Assembly: GCA_902534325.1 (NCBI GenBank)
Contig: CACAPQ010000007.1
Span: 1-64,000, forward strand
Reading direction: 5' to 3'
DNA from: Paracoccaceae bacterium
GTDB taxonomy: Bacteria; Pseudomonadota; Alphaproteobacteria; Rhodobacterales; Rhodobacteraceae
Length of the DNA: 64,000 nucleotides
Within the stretch, counting starts at the first letter, position 1. Each line of letters begins with the position of its first letter. The translations under genes were made by a program, and so were the position numbers. A model generated the notes under the pieces. That model had not been told where the DNA came from, ran no database searches, and worked only from the letters and a program-made list of their open reading frames with translations. Positions 54,637 through 63,941 of the stretch are shown in pieces.

Positions 54637-55056
54637 ATGCGTCACGCAAAAGGCTATCGCCGGTTGAATCGTACTCATGAGCACCGTAAGGCGCTTTGGG
54701 CAAATATGGCAGGCTCGTTAATAGAGCACGAACAAATAAAAACTACTTTGCCAAAGGCTAAAGAGCTCAGGCCGGTTGTGGAGAAGCTGATAACTCTGGC
54801 AAAAAAAGGAGATTTGCATGCTCGGAGGCAGGCGCGCTCGCAGCTAAAAGAAGACCAATATTTAACTAAGCTTTTTGACGTTTTAGGCCCACGTTATGCT
54901 GACCGTAAAGGTGGGTACACACGTGTATTAAAAGCTGGTTTCAGATATGGAGATATGGCTCCGATGGCAATAATCGAATTTGTTGACCGTGATGTCGATG
55001 CCAAAGGGGCATCTGACAAAGCTCGTGTTGAGTTAGAAGAAGCGGCAGAAGAATAA
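54637..55056 (+). CDS. rplQ: 50S ribosomal protein L17
   Basis: The 139-residue protein shows [60 protein letters not shown] and [25 protein letters not shown] precedes the ATG. A terminator follows, ending the ribosomal region. Confidence 0.97.
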   Translation: MRHAKGYRRLNRTHEHRKALWANMAGSLIEHEQIKTTLPKAKELRPVVEKLITLAKKGDLHARRQARSQLKEDQYLTKLFDVLGPRYADRKGGYTRVLKAGFRYGDMAPMAIIEFVDRDVDAKGASDKARVELEEAAEE

Positions 55057-55066
55057 TATCAAAATG

Positions 55067-55096
55067 GGGCCTTAATCACAACTTTTAAGGCCCTTT
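55067..55096 (+). terminator. Terminator after rplQ
   Basis: GGGCCTTAA (55067-55075) pairs perfectly with TTAAGGCCC (55085-55093) and is followed by TTT. The T-run is short, but the position at the end of the alpha group and before an unrelated gene supports it. Confidence 0.75.
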
Positions 55097-55218
55097 AGAC
55101 AAAGGCTTTGTTCAGGTATTAACTGGTATATTGCGTTTTAGAAAAATTTAAACTTTTTAAAGAATAATTTAGGTTTTTCATTTAATACCGTACATGTAAA
55201 TCTACATGGTAAAAAACA

Positions 55219-56595
55219 ATGGTCCGAATTTTTGCATTAATATTTTTTAGTTTTTCGTCGATTGTTTTTGCTAAAGATACTGTTCCACAATCTCAACTAG
55301 AAATAAAGCTAAGCTTTGTTCCGCTTGTAAAGCAGGCAGCGCCAGCCGTGGTGAACATTTATGCTCAAAGAATTATTGAGGAGCGACGAAGTCCTTTTTC
55401 TAGAGATCCTTTTTTTAGGGATTTTTTTCGAAACTTTGGGCAATTACAACCTAGAGTTCAGAATTCACTAGGATCAGGTGTAATTTTGTCGACGGATGGT
55501 TACGTTGTTTCCAATTATCATGTAGTTGGAGGTGCTACCGACATAAGAGTAGTCTTACATGATGGGCGTGAAATCTCTGGTAATGTAATTTTGTCAGATG
55601 AAGATAGTGATCTAGCTGTTCTTAAACTTAATACCGATGAGAGGCTTCCTCATCTGGATTTGCGAAAAAGTGATTCCGTGGAAGTTGGGGAGTTAGTGCT
55701 TGCCATAGGAAACCCCTTTGGTGTTGGCCAAACTGTCACAAATGGAATAATTTCTGGATTAGCACGAACTGGTATAGCTTCTGGTTCAGCAAAAGGATAT
55801 TTTTTGCAAACAGATGCACCCATAAATCCAGGAAACTCTGGTGGAGCACTGATAGATATTTCTGGCTCGTTGGTGGGAGTAAATACGTCTATCTTGTCTC
55901 GATCTGGTGGATCTAATGGAATTGGTTTTGCTATACCTGCTGATTTGGTAGGACAGTTTTTAGTCCAAGCTAAATCAGGACGTTCAAGTTTTGTTCGTCC
56001 CTGGGCAGGTATGCGGGGCCAACCAATTACATTTGAAATGGCGGCCTCTCTGAATCTTCCTGCCATGTCAGGTATGGTAATATCGGAACTTCACGAACTA
56101 AGCCCATTTTCAAAGGTTGGAATTAGGGTTGGAGATATTATAACAAAAGTTAACGGTTTGGACATTAATAGCCCAGCCGAAATGCTTTATAGAATGTCAG
56201 TTTCAGGAATTGGCACTGCAGTTCATGTTTCTTATATATCTCAGGGCATTATAAAGTTTTCAAAAATTGACTTGGTTGAAATACCAAAACTGGAAGCTAA
56301 GCAAGTCACTCTAGGCCCAGAATTTATTTTTATGGATCTACACATCTCTGAATTGACTCCAAAATTTCAGTCGGAATTTGGATTATCTTTCTCCTCTAAT
56401 GGCTTAATTATTTTGGATCCTGGTCAAATAGCTTCTCGATTAGGTTTGAGAAGAGGTGATCTTTTGCGAGAAGTAAATGGAAAGCCAATAGATACAATAG
56501 AAGATGCAATTTCTGCCATCAGTTCTATTAAAAGCAGTGGGAGCATAACAATTATCAGATCTGGTAGGCGGGTTTCTTTGAGGTTTAGACTTTGA
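55219..56595 (+). CDS. degQ: Periplasmic serine protease, DegQ/DegP type
   Basis: The 458-residue HtrA-family protease has a signal peptide (ALIFFSFSSIVFA, residues ~5-18). The trypsin-like domain has catalytic His101 (SNYHVVGG), Asp131 (DEDSDLAVLK) and Ser207 (NPGNSGGAL), all intact. Two PDZ domains follow: ~residues 255-345 (ELSPFSKVGIRVGDIITKVN) and ~370-458 (ASRLGLRRGDLLREVNGKPI). It degrades or holds misfolded envelope proteins. No strong ribosome-binding site is visible before the ATG. rarA starts within its last codons. Confidence 0.93.
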   Translation: MVRIFALIFFSFSSIVFAKDTVPQSQLEIKLSFVPLVKQAAPAVVNIYAQRIIEERRSPFSRDPFFRDFFRNFGQLQPRVQNSLGSGVILSTDGYVVSNYHVVGGATDIRVVLHDGREISGNVILSDEDSDLAVLKLNTDERLPHLDLRKSDSVEVGELVLAIGNPFGVGQTVTNGIISGLARTGIASGSAKGYFLQTDAPINPGNSGGALIDISGSLVGVNTSILSRSGGSNGIGFAIPADLVGQFLVQAKSGRSSFVRPWAGMRGQPITFEMAASLNLPAMSGMVISELHELSPFSKVGIRVGDIITKVNGLDINSPAEMLYRMSVSGIGTAVHVSYISQGIIKFSKIDLVEIPKLEAKQVTLGPEFIFMDLHISELTPKFQSEFGLSFSSNGLIILDPGQIASRLGLRRGDLLREVNGKPIDTIEDAISAISSIKSSGSITIIRSGRRVSLRFRL

Positions 56596-57899
56596 GCGAC
56601 CTCTTTAATAACGAAAATAGCTCGGATGCTTTCGAGGCACCCTTGGCTGATAGAATGCGCCCGCAATCTTTGGATGAAGTAATTGGCCAAAATCATTTGC
56701 TTGGGGAAGAAGGCCCACTTAAAAATATGATAGCTTCGGGTATTTTCAGTTCGTTTATATTATGGGGTCCACCTGGTGTTGGTAAAACTACAATTGCCCG
56801 ATTATTAGCGGATCATAGTAATAGTCATTTTGAACAGATAAGTGCAATTTTTACTGGTGTTGGTGACTTAAAAAAAGTTTTTGAAGCAGCTAAGTTTCGT
56901 CGCACGAATGGCCATAAAACCGTCATTTTTGTTGATGAAATTCATCGTTTTAATAAATCTCAGCAGGATAGTTTTTTACCTTTTTTAGAGGATGGCACAA
57001 TAGTTTTAATTGGTGCAACAACTGAGAACCCATCTTTTGAACTTAACCCAGCTATTTTATCCAGGGTTCAAGTGTTGGTCTTAGAAAGATTAAATAATAC
57101 AGATCTTAAGAAATTATTAGAGCGAGCAGAAGGTGTTTTAGGGTCGAAAATTAATTTAGATTTGGATGCAAAAATAGAGTTGCTGAAAGTAGCAGATGGA
57201 GATGGTCGAGCTTTATTGAATTTGATTGAAAATATTATTTCATGGGAAATTTTTAACCCTTTAACTGTAAAAGATCTGTCGGTCCGTTTATCAAAACGAT
57301 TAAAAAAATATGATAAAAAAGGTGAAGAGCATTACAATTTAATTTCGGCACTACATAAATCTATCCGCGGTTCAGATCCTGATGCAGCACTGTATTGGCT
57401 TGCTAGGATACTCGATGGCGGTGAAGACCCCAGATTTATTGCCCGCAGGCTTTTGCGAATGGCTTTAGAAGACGTTGGATTGGCTGATCCTCAGGCCCAA
57501 TCTATCTGTCTGCATGCGTGGCAAAGTTTTGAAAGGCTGGGAAGTCCAGAAGGAGAGCTTGCCTTGGCCCAGGCAGCACTCTACTTGGCACTAGCTCCAA
57601 AATCCAATGCCTCCTATAAAGGCTTTAATTTGAGCTTGGATTTGGTAAAACAAACAGGTTCAGAACCACCACCAAAGCACATTTTAAATGCACCAACTGA
57701 TTTAATGAAGGAGCAGGGATATGGAGCGGGTTATGAATATGACCATGATAGTGAGGATAGTTTTTCTGGTCAGAATTATTTTCCTGAGAAAATTGATCGA
57801 TTATCTGCATATCAACCTGTTGAACGAGGTTTTGAACGCGAACTTAAAAAAAGAATTAGTTACTTTAAAAATTTGCGTGAAAAAAGAAAATCAAGTTAA
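56592..57899 (+). CDS. rarA: Replication-associated recombination protein A (RarA/MgsA)
   Basis: The 435-residue AAA+ ATPase acts at stalled forks. It has Walker A GPPGVGKTT (59-67), Walker B VIFVDEIHRFNKSQQD, sensor GATTENPSFELNPAILSRVQ and the RarA C-terminal tetramer region (SIRGSDPDAALYWLARILDG, GEDPRFIARRLLRMALEDVG). It starts at TTG 56592, overlapping the degQ stop, which suggests coupling. The order degQ-rarA is usual in Rhodobacteraceae. Confidence 0.95.
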   Translation: MSDLFNNENSSDAFEAPLADRMRPQSLDEVIGQNHLLGEEGPLKNMIASGIFSSFILWGPPGVGKTTIARLLADHSNSHFEQISAIFTGVGDLKKVFEAAKFRRTNGHKTVIFVDEIHRFNKSQQDSFLPFLEDGTIVLIGATTENPSFELNPAILSRVQVLVLERLNNTDLKKLLERAEGVLGSKINLDLDAKIELLKVADGDGRALLNLIENIISWEIFNPLTVKDLSVRLSKRLKKYDKKGEEHYNLISALHKSIRGSDPDAALYWLARILDGGEDPRFIARRLLRMALEDVGLADPQAQSICLHAWQSFERLGSPEGELALAQAALYLALAPKSNASYKGFNLSLDLVKQTGSEPPPKHILNAPTDLMKEQGYGAGYEYDHDSEDSFSGQNYFPEKIDRLSAYQPVERGFERELKKRISYFKNLREKRKSS

Positions 57900-57946
57900 G
57901 TATCTCTCCACTTGACTTGTTGAAAATAAGCTAACTAAAGAGAGCG

Positions 57947-58300
57947 ATGAATTACTTACTGGTAGCATTGGGTGGCGCGTTTGGTTCAGTTATACGCTAT
58001 TGGGCTGGATTTATTTTTCCATTCCCATTAGGAACTCTGACCGTAAATATTTTAGGTTCCCTTGTTATGGGTTTAGCTTATGGTCTTCTTTCGCAAAAAG
58101 GATTTGAAAGAGCTAATTTATTATTCATGGTAGGTTTTCTGGGTGGATTTACAACTTTTTCTGCATTTTCTTTAGATGTAATGAAGCTATTTTCAGATGA
58201 GAGATTTTTGCATGCCATTATGTATATTTTTACCTCGTTTTTGGGTGCAATTCTCGCTGTCTGGGTAGGGTTTTTACTAGCAAAAGGACTGAGTTCATGA
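57947..58300 (+). CDS. crcB: Fluoride channel CrcB/Fluc
   Basis: The 117-residue, four-helix inner-membrane protein exports fluoride. It shows ALGGAFGSVIRYWAGF, GTLTVNILGSLVMGLAYG (with the conserved N in helix 2), and the break motif GFLGGFTTFSAFSLD in helix 3. No fluoride riboswitch could be recognised in the 47-bp gap before it. The stop overlaps the next start by 4 bp. Confidence 0.95.
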   Translation: MNYLLVALGGAFGSVIRYWAGFIFPFPLGTLTVNILGSLVMGLAYGLLSQKGFERANLLFMVGFLGGFTTFSAFSLDVMKLFSDERFLHAIMYIFTSFLGAILAVWVGFLLAKGLSS

Positions 58301-59352
58301 AGCTGGTACAACACATTGTTATTCAAAGCTCTGAGGCAGACCAGAGGTTAGATCGATTTTTAAAAAGAAAATTTCCTATACTTAAACAAAGTCAAATTGA
58401 AAAAATTTGCCGAAAAGGTGAAGTTCGTATTGATGGTGGCCGCTGTAAACCTGCAACGCGATTGGTTCAAGGAAATGAGGTTCGAATTCCTCCTTTAAAA
58501 TCCGACGATATTTCATTGAGTAAGCCCCGCATAAGTAAAAACGTTATTTCTCAAAAAAACGCTAAATTGATACGAGATGCCATCATTTACAAAGATGATG
58601 ACTTAATAGTCATAAATAAGCCCGCTGGGCTACCCAGCCAGGGAGGTAGTAAACAGCCTATTCATGTTGACGGGCTTTCGGATGCAATCATTTTCGAAAA
58701 GCAAGAACGGCCACGCCTAGTCCATAGACTGGATAAAGACACCTCTGGGGTAATGGTGCTTGCTCGAACGAGGCAGGCTGCAAAAGTTTTGTCTGAGGCG
58801 TTAAGGCATAGAGAAGCTAGAAAAGTATACTGGGCAGCTGTTGCGGGGGTTCCTCAGCCTACCGCTGGTACGATTAACTATGGGTTAGTAAAAAGATCGG
58901 GTCATGGAAGACAGGGTGAAGGTGAAAAAATGCAATGCATACACCCTGACGCAGTTTCTTCAACCGAAGGTGCAAAGAGAGCGGTTTCGAATTTTATGGT
59001 ATTGAGTAAACTTGCTAATAGGGGGGCATGGGTTGCACTTGTGCCCATCACGGGCCGAACTCATCAGCTTCGCGCTCACATGGCAGAAATTGGAAATCCA
59101 ATAATTGGCGATGGTAAATATGGAGGATCAAGTCAGGAAAACTTAGGAGATGGTTGGGGAGCTCAATTTGGTGGCGATATTAGTAAAAAGCTGCACTTAC
59201 ACGCAAGGTATTTGAAAATCGAGCATCCACTTGAAAAACGAATTATTGAAATAACGGCGGACCTACCAATTCACATGGCACGTACATGGAAAACTTTTCA
59301 GTGGGATTTGGATGATAGCCCTAATGATCCATTTATTGATGAAGGTCTTTAA
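58297..59352 (+). CDS. rluC: 23S rRNA pseudouridine synthase, RluC type
   Basis: The 351-residue enzyme has an N-terminal S4 RNA-binding domain (RLDRFLKRKFPILKQSQIEK, CRKGEVRIDGGRCKPATRLV). The catalytic RluA-family domain follows, with the aspartate in HRLDKDTSGVMVLARTRQAA and the conserved GRTHQLRAHMAEIGNPIIGD. RluC modifies U955, U2504 and U2580 in E. coli; the exact targets here are not shown by sequence. Confidence 0.93.
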   Translation: MKLVQHIVIQSSEADQRLDRFLKRKFPILKQSQIEKICRKGEVRIDGGRCKPATRLVQGNEVRIPPLKSDDISLSKPRISKNVISQKNAKLIRDAIIYKDDDLIVINKPAGLPSQGGSKQPIHVDGLSDAIIFEKQERPRLVHRLDKDTSGVMVLARTRQAAKVLSEALRHREARKVYWAAVAGVPQPTAGTINYGLVKRSGHGRQGEGEKMQCIHPDAVSSTEGAKRAVSNFMVLSKLANRGAWVALVPITGRTHQLRAHMAEIGNPIIGDGKYGGSSQENLGDGWGAQFGGDISKKLHLHARYLKIEHPLEKRIIEITADLPIHMARTWKTFQWDLDDSPNDPFIDEGL

Positions 59353-59383
59353 GTTTTGAATTGTTATATGCAAAGGGCTTGTG

Positions 59384-60112
59384 ATGTCTGAGTGGAAACA
59401 AAAGCGGTTCTGGAAAAATGTTCACGTCGTTTCATCAGAAACTGGATACTTTATAAAACTTGATGATAAAATTTTAAAGACTCCGGCCAAGAAGCAGATG
59501 ATGCTTCCTACTGAGGCACTGGCAAAAAAAGTTGCTTCAGAGTGGGAAGAACAAGTTGAGGAAATACATCCGACTACAATGCCGTTCACAAAATCCGCCA
59601 ATGCAGCCCTAGATAAGGTTTCTGAACAGTATGAGGAAGTAAGTTCATTACTTGGTGAATATGGGGACACAGATTTATTGTATTATCGTGCTGATTCTCC
59701 GCCGGAACTTCAAAAGCGGCAAAAAACTGGGTGGGATCCGATTGTAACGTGGGCTGAAAATACTTTTAAGGTTCAAATAAACTGCGGAATAGGAATTGTT
59801 TACATACCTCAAAATGAAAAGCTATTTTCGGAAACACGTAAAAAAATCAATAATTTAAGTATATTTGAGTTAACGGCCTTTTATGACATGGTTTCGATAA
59901 CTGGCTCTCTTATCTTGGGCTTAGCAATAATCAATGGACGGTTATTGGCCGAAGAAGCTTATCAACTCTCTCGAATTGATGAACAGTGGCAGCTAGAGCA
60001 GTGGGGTGAAGATGAGGAGGCTCAGGTCGCATCTAACCTAAAAAATAAAGCAATTTTGCATTCCGAGGAGTTTTTCGCATTAAGTGATGGAAATAAAAGT
60101 ACTATTTTTTAG
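59384..60112 (+). CDS. F1-ATPase assembly chaperone, ATP12 family
   Basis: The 242-residue protein is the alphaproteobacterial ATP12 homologue that chaperones the F1 alpha subunit. Family blocks: FWKNVHVVSSETGYFIKLDD, ILKTPAKKQMMLPTEALAKK, ASEWEEQVEEIHPTTMPFTK, and DTDLLYYRADSPPELQKRQ. ATG 59384 preceded by AAAGGG is preferred over a GTG one codon earlier. In many Rhodobacteraceae a HAD hydrolase lies between rluC and this gene; here it is absent. Confidence 0.92.
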   Translation: MSEWKQKRFWKNVHVVSSETGYFIKLDDKILKTPAKKQMMLPTEALAKKVASEWEEQVEEIHPTTMPFTKSANAALDKVSEQYEEVSSLLGEYGDTDLLYYRADSPPELQKRQKTGWDPIVTWAENTFKVQINCGIGIVYIPQNEKLFSETRKKINNLSIFELTAFYDMVSITGSLILGLAIINGRLLAEEAYQLSRIDEQWQLEQWGEDEEAQVASNLKNKAILHSEEFFALSDGNKSTIF

Positions 60113-60162
60113 TTTTTTTCATTTTTTCTGTTAAAAAGTATGCAAATATTTGATGAAAAGCC

Positions 60163-60178
60163 TTGACCAAGTGGTCAG
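60163..60178 (+). promoter_or_regulatory. RutR-type palindromic operator upstream of aapJ
   Basis: TTGACCAAGTGGTCAG matches the E. coli RutR consensus TTGACCA-N2-TGGTCAA at 13 of 14 defined positions. It lies 117 bp before the aapJ ATG and its left half could double as a -35 element. No rutR gene is in the window, so which TetR-family regulator binds is unknown. The rest of 60113-60294 shows nothing else recognisable. Confidence 0.55.
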
Positions 60179-60294
60179 AATTTGAACATGGTTGCCTATT
60201 AAATTGGGGGATTTCCTACTTTGGTAATTTAGGTGGGTTCGTCACCCGTGTGAATGGCTTTGAATTCTCAAGGCTAAATCAGGAAGAGGTAAAT

Positions 60295-61311
60295 ATGAAA
60301 AAATCCGTTATTATTAGCGCAGTGACTGTAGCCGGTCTCACTGCAGGTGCTGCTTTTGCAGGTACACTCGATGATGTTCAGGCGCGAGGCAAATTGAATT
60401 GCGGCGTTTCAACTGGTGTTCCAGGTTTCGCAGAACCTGATGCAAACGGCGTTTGGCAAGGCTTTGACGTAGCCGTATGTCGTGCTGTTGCAGCAGCAGT
60501 TCTTAATGATTCTGACGCCATCGAATTTGTTCCAACCACAGGTAAGACACGTTTTACCGCGTTGGCTTCAGGTGAAATCGACATGTTGGCACGAAATACA
60601 ACTTGGACTTTCAGCCGTGATGTTGATCTTAAGTTCGAATTTGTTGGTGTGAACTATTACGATGGTCAGGGCTTTATGGCTAAAGCTGATCTTGGGGTAA
60701 GCTCAGCGACTGAGTTAGACGGCGCGACAGTGTGTATCCAAACTGGAACTACAACAGAATTGAACTTGGCGGATTTTTTCCGTTCAAACAACATGTCTTA
60801 TGAGCCAGTTCCGGTAGAAACTGGATCTGAAGCTGTAACTAACTACTTAGCTGGTGCATGTGATGTTTTCACAACTGACCGATCAGCGCTTGCTGCAAGA
60901 CGTGCAAACTTTGAAGTGCCAACAGATCACGTGGTGTTACCTGAAATCGTATCAAAAGAACCTCTTGGTCCTCTTGTGCGTCATGGTGATAACAACTGGG
61001 GCGACGTAGTACGCTGGACATTGAATGCATTGATCACTGCAGAAGAGCTAGGTGTTACTTCAGCAAATCTTGAAGAAATGGCAAAAGGCACCAATAACCC
61101 TGAGATGAACCGTCTTCTAGGTAGTGAAGGTACTCTAGGTGAAATGCTTGGCCTTGATGCAGAGTGGGCAAAAAGAGCTATCGCTGTTTCAGGAAACTAC
61201 GGTGAAATTTTCGAAAATAACATTGGCGCCGGTACAATCATTGGATTGGCTCGTGGTGTTAATGCGAAATGGACAGACGGTGGATTGATTTATTCGCCAC
61301 CTTTCCGTTAA
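60295..61311 (+). CDS. aapJ: General L-amino-acid ABC transporter, binding protein AapJ
   Basis: The 338-residue periplasmic binding protein has a signal peptide (MKKSVIISAVTVAGLTAGAA, cleavage after AFA). The ligand-binding fold of family 3 follows: LDDVQARGKLNCGVSTGVPG, WQGFDVAVCRAVAAAVLND, EFVPTTGKTRFTALASGEID and MLARNTTWTFSRDV. ATG 60295 with AGGAAGAGG upstream is the start; the open frame runs 44 codons further upstream through the operator and is not coding. Codon use suggests strong expression. A terminator-type hairpin separates it from aapQ. Confidence 0.96.
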   Translation: MKKSVIISAVTVAGLTAGAAFAGTLDDVQARGKLNCGVSTGVPGFAEPDANGVWQGFDVAVCRAVAAAVLNDSDAIEFVPTTGKTRFTALASGEIDMLARNTTWTFSRDVDLKFEFVGVNYYDGQGFMAKADLGVSSATELDGATVCIQTGTTTELNLADFFRSNNMSYEPVPVETGSEAVTNYLAGACDVFTTDRSALAARRANFEVPTDHVVLPEIVSKEPLGPLVRHGDNNWGDVVRWTLNALITAEELGVTSANLEEMAKGTNNPEMNRLLGSEGTLGEMLGLDAEWAKRAIAVSGNYGEIFENNIGAGTIIGLARGVNAKWTDGGLIYSPPFR

Positions 61312-61328
61312 TAGCTAATTAAGTCACA

Positions 61329-61354
61329 AAAGGGCGCATTACTGCGCCCTTTTT
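61329..61354 (+). terminator. Terminator between aapJ and aapQ
   Basis: AGGGCGCA (61331-61338) pairs perfectly with TGCGCCCT (61343-61350) around TTAC, with T residues to 61354 and A residues before the stem. It probably lets only part of the transcripts continue, so binding protein exceeds permease. Confidence 0.88.
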
Positions 61355-61422
61355 ATTGCGTAAATGCTTCAAAACATTTAGCTTGCTGCAATCAACTTTG
61401 GCATTTCCAGGTTTAGATTTAC

Positions 61423-62637
61423 ATGAATACATCTGATTTAGCGAGACGTGACAAATTTCAGTTTTCTATGCTGCTGAATGATAAGCGCTATCGGTCATAT
61501 ACATTCCAGTTTTTTGCTTTATTCATACTAATATGCGCGATGGCATATTTGGGGAAGAATTTACTAGAAAACCTAGCTGCAGCCGGTTTGAATATTTCTT
61601 ACAGTTTTCTAGGTGAACCTTCTGGTTATGATATTAACCAACGGTTAATCGAGTATAACAGTCAATCAACCCATTTAAGAGCATCAATCGTTGGAGTGCT
61701 TAACACTCTTTTGGTAGCGTTTTTGGGTTGTATTGCAGCAACCTTTTTCGGTGTGACCGCTGGTATTTTAAGGCTATCAAACAACTGGATTGTTGCAAAA
61801 CTGATGATGATTTATGTTGAAATTTTTAGAAATGTACCAGTTCTTATTTGGATACTGATTATACATTCTGTATTTCTAGCTTTCTTGCCTCAGCCAAAAG
61901 CTTTCCGCGGTGAGAACCCAGAAGCAACTATGTTATGGGATGCTTTCGCTTTTACTGGTAGGGGATTTTATATACCTAAACCTGTATTCAATGATGGCTC
62001 TCTAATAGTTATTATTACTTTTATTCTTTCTATTATCGGTGTTTTTGCATTTCGTTACTATGCACGACAGAAACTTTACTCAGAGGGTAAGTTACTAGAA
62101 ACTCGCTGGACTAGCGTCGGAATATTTTTTATTCCAACAATATTGATCTACTTTGCACTAGGAAATCCTATTGCCCTCGAATACCCTGAATTAAAAGGCT
62201 TTAACTTCAAAGGTGGAATACATGCCAGGGGATCTTTGATTTCACTATGGTTTGCGCTTTCGATATACACAGGTGCTTTCATAGCAGAGGTTGTGAGAGC
62301 TGGTATCCAGTCTGTAGACAACGGTCAGAGTGAAGCAGCAGGGGCTCTCGGAATGAGGCCTAATTTTATTATGAATTTGGTTATTTTGCCCCAAGCTCTT
62401 AGGGTCATAATTCCGCCGCTAATTTCCTTTTACCTAAACATCACCAAGAATAGTTCTTTAGCATTAGCTGTTGGTTATATGGATATCACAGGTACACTTG
62501 GTGGTATAACTTTGAATCAGACCGGCCGCGCGATTGAGGCTGTGTTGCTACTAATGCTATTCTATTTAGTTATCAGTCTAAGCATATCTGCGATCATGAA
62601 CGTTTATAATCGCAGTATTATGTTGAAGGAGCGCTAG
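61423..62637 (+). CDS. aapQ: General L-amino-acid ABC transporter permease AapQ
   Basis: The 404-residue HisM-type permease has about eight membrane segments, with an N-terminal extension (LARRDKFQFSMLLNDKRYRS) and the permease core VLNTLLVAFLGCIAATFFGV, VEIFRNVPVLIWILI and the coupling helix AEVVRAGIQSVDNGQSEAAG. The extra ~100 residues between the first and later segments, compared with HisM, are typical of AapQ. Confidence 0.94.
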   Translation: MNTSDLARRDKFQFSMLLNDKRYRSYTFQFFALFILICAMAYLGKNLLENLAAAGLNISYSFLGEPSGYDINQRLIEYNSQSTHLRASIVGVLNTLLVAFLGCIAATFFGVTAGILRLSNNWIVAKLMMIYVEIFRNVPVLIWILIIHSVFLAFLPQPKAFRGENPEATMLWDAFAFTGRGFYIPKPVFNDGSLIVIITFILSIIGVFAFRYYARQKLYSEGKLLETRWTSVGIFFIPTILIYFALGNPIALEYPELKGFNFKGGIHARGSLISLWFALSIYTGAFIAEVVRAGIQSVDNGQSEAAGALGMRPNFIMNLVILPQALRVIIPPLISFYLNITKNSSLALAVGYMDITGTLGGITLNQTGRAIEAVLLLMLFYLVISLSISAIMNVYNRSIMLKER

Positions 62638-62639
62638 AT

Positions 62640-63926
62640 ATGTCTGGGGAAAGTAATTCATTTGTTCGCAAGGAAATGATATCAGAACGTATCCCTCCTG
62701 CAGCCGAGAGGGGTTTGTTTAAGTGGGTCCGGGAAAATTTATTTTCGTCAGTATTTAATACAATTATGACATTTGTCTCACTTTGGTTCATATACTCGAT
62801 AGTTGTAGCTGCCGCGCCATGGTTTTTAAATGGTATTTGGGACGCGAAAACTATTCGAGAATGCTACGACTTATTAGATGGAAAAAGCGGTGCTTGTTTT
62901 GCTGTTCTGAATGAAAGGTTTCCTCAGCTGATTTACGGTTTTAAGTACCCTTCATCTGAATATTGGAGGCCAAATTTAGCCTCAATATTGCTACTTTTTG
63001 CCTTGGCTCCGATTTTGTTTCGGAAACTGCCGCGCCGGCTTCTAGCTTTTAGTGCTGTTTATCCATTTCTAGCATTTTGGTTAATTTGGGGGGGCTCTAT
63101 ATTAACTTCAGTATCTGCTTTTTTAGGATGTGTGATTGCTATCGTTTGTTATCGCAGGTTTTCTAGTCGATCATTTGCAATAGCAGTTTTGATTAGCCTT
63201 ATTGCTGCTAACGTCTGGTGGATTATTGGGGGTTATATTGTTGATTTAAACGATAGCGTTCTTGCATTGAAAGATGTTCCTTCACGGGACTTGGGTGGTT
63301 TTATGCTCAATCTTTTATTGGGTACAATTGCAGTTTGTCTCTCTATTCCGCTCGGAATAGCCTTGGCGTTGGGTCGTCAATCGGGCATGCCTATAATTAA
63401 ATGGATTTGTGTGTTTTTCATTGAATTTATTAGAGGTGTCCCGCTTATAACTCTTTTATTTGTTGCAAATGTTATTTTAGCATTTTTCTTTCCGCCCGGT
63501 ACCTCCCTCGACCTAATATTAAGGGTCCTAATTATGATGACATTCTTCAACGCGGCTTATATTGCTGAGGTTGTCAGAGGCGGACTAGCGGCACTTTCTA
63601 AAGGGCAATACGAGGCGGCAGATAGTATCGGCCTTGATTATACCCAATCCATGAGGTTCATAATACTTCCTCAGGCGTTGAAAATTTCGATACCAGGTAT
63701 TGTAAATGTGTCAGTTGGGATGTTGAAGGATACAACTTTGGTATCGATCATATCTATGTTTGACCTGGTTGGTATGATAAGAGGGCCAATTTTGTCCTCA
63801 ACTGATTGGAACGGAGTGTATTGGGAGCTATTTGGGGCTGCTGCTGCAATCTTCTTTGTAATATGTTTTAGTGTATCGAAATATTCTCAATGGTTAGAAC
63901 GCCAGCTTGAAACTGATAGACGTTAG
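62640..63926 (+). CDS. aapM: General L-amino-acid ABC transporter permease AapM
   Basis: The 428-residue permease starts 2 bp after aapQ. An N-terminal soluble stretch is followed by several hydrophobic segments, including a cluster at ~115-195 that is specific to AapM. The core has GGFMLNLLLGTIAVCLSIPL, EFIRGVPLITLLFVANVILA and the coupling helix AEVVRGGLAALSKGQYEAAD. It pairs with AapQ to form the channel. Confidence 0.94.
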   Translation: MSGESNSFVRKEMISERIPPAAERGLFKWVRENLFSSVFNTIMTFVSLWFIYSIVVAAAPWFLNGIWDAKTIRECYDLLDGKSGACFAVLNERFPQLIYGFKYPSSEYWRPNLASILLLFALAPILFRKLPRRLLAFSAVYPFLAFWLIWGGSILTSVSAFLGCVIAIVCYRRFSSRSFAIAVLISLIAANVWWIIGGYIVDLNDSVLALKDVPSRDLGGFMLNLLLGTIAVCLSIPLGIALALGRQSGMPIIKWICVFFIEFIRGVPLITLLFVANVILAFFFPPGTSLDLILRVLIMMTFFNAAYIAEVVRGGLAALSKGQYEAADSIGLDYTQSMRFIILPQALKISIPGIVNVSVGMLKDTTLVSIISMFDLVGMIRGPILSSTDWNGVYWELFGAAAAIFFVICFSVSKYSQWLERQLETDRR

Positions 63927-63941
63927 AAAAGGGATAGCTAA

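Noticed and set aside
60163-60294. 44-codon N-terminal extension of AapJ
   Set aside because: It would start inside the palindromic operator and put the signal peptide in the middle of the protein. The ATG at 60295 has a good ribosome-binding site.
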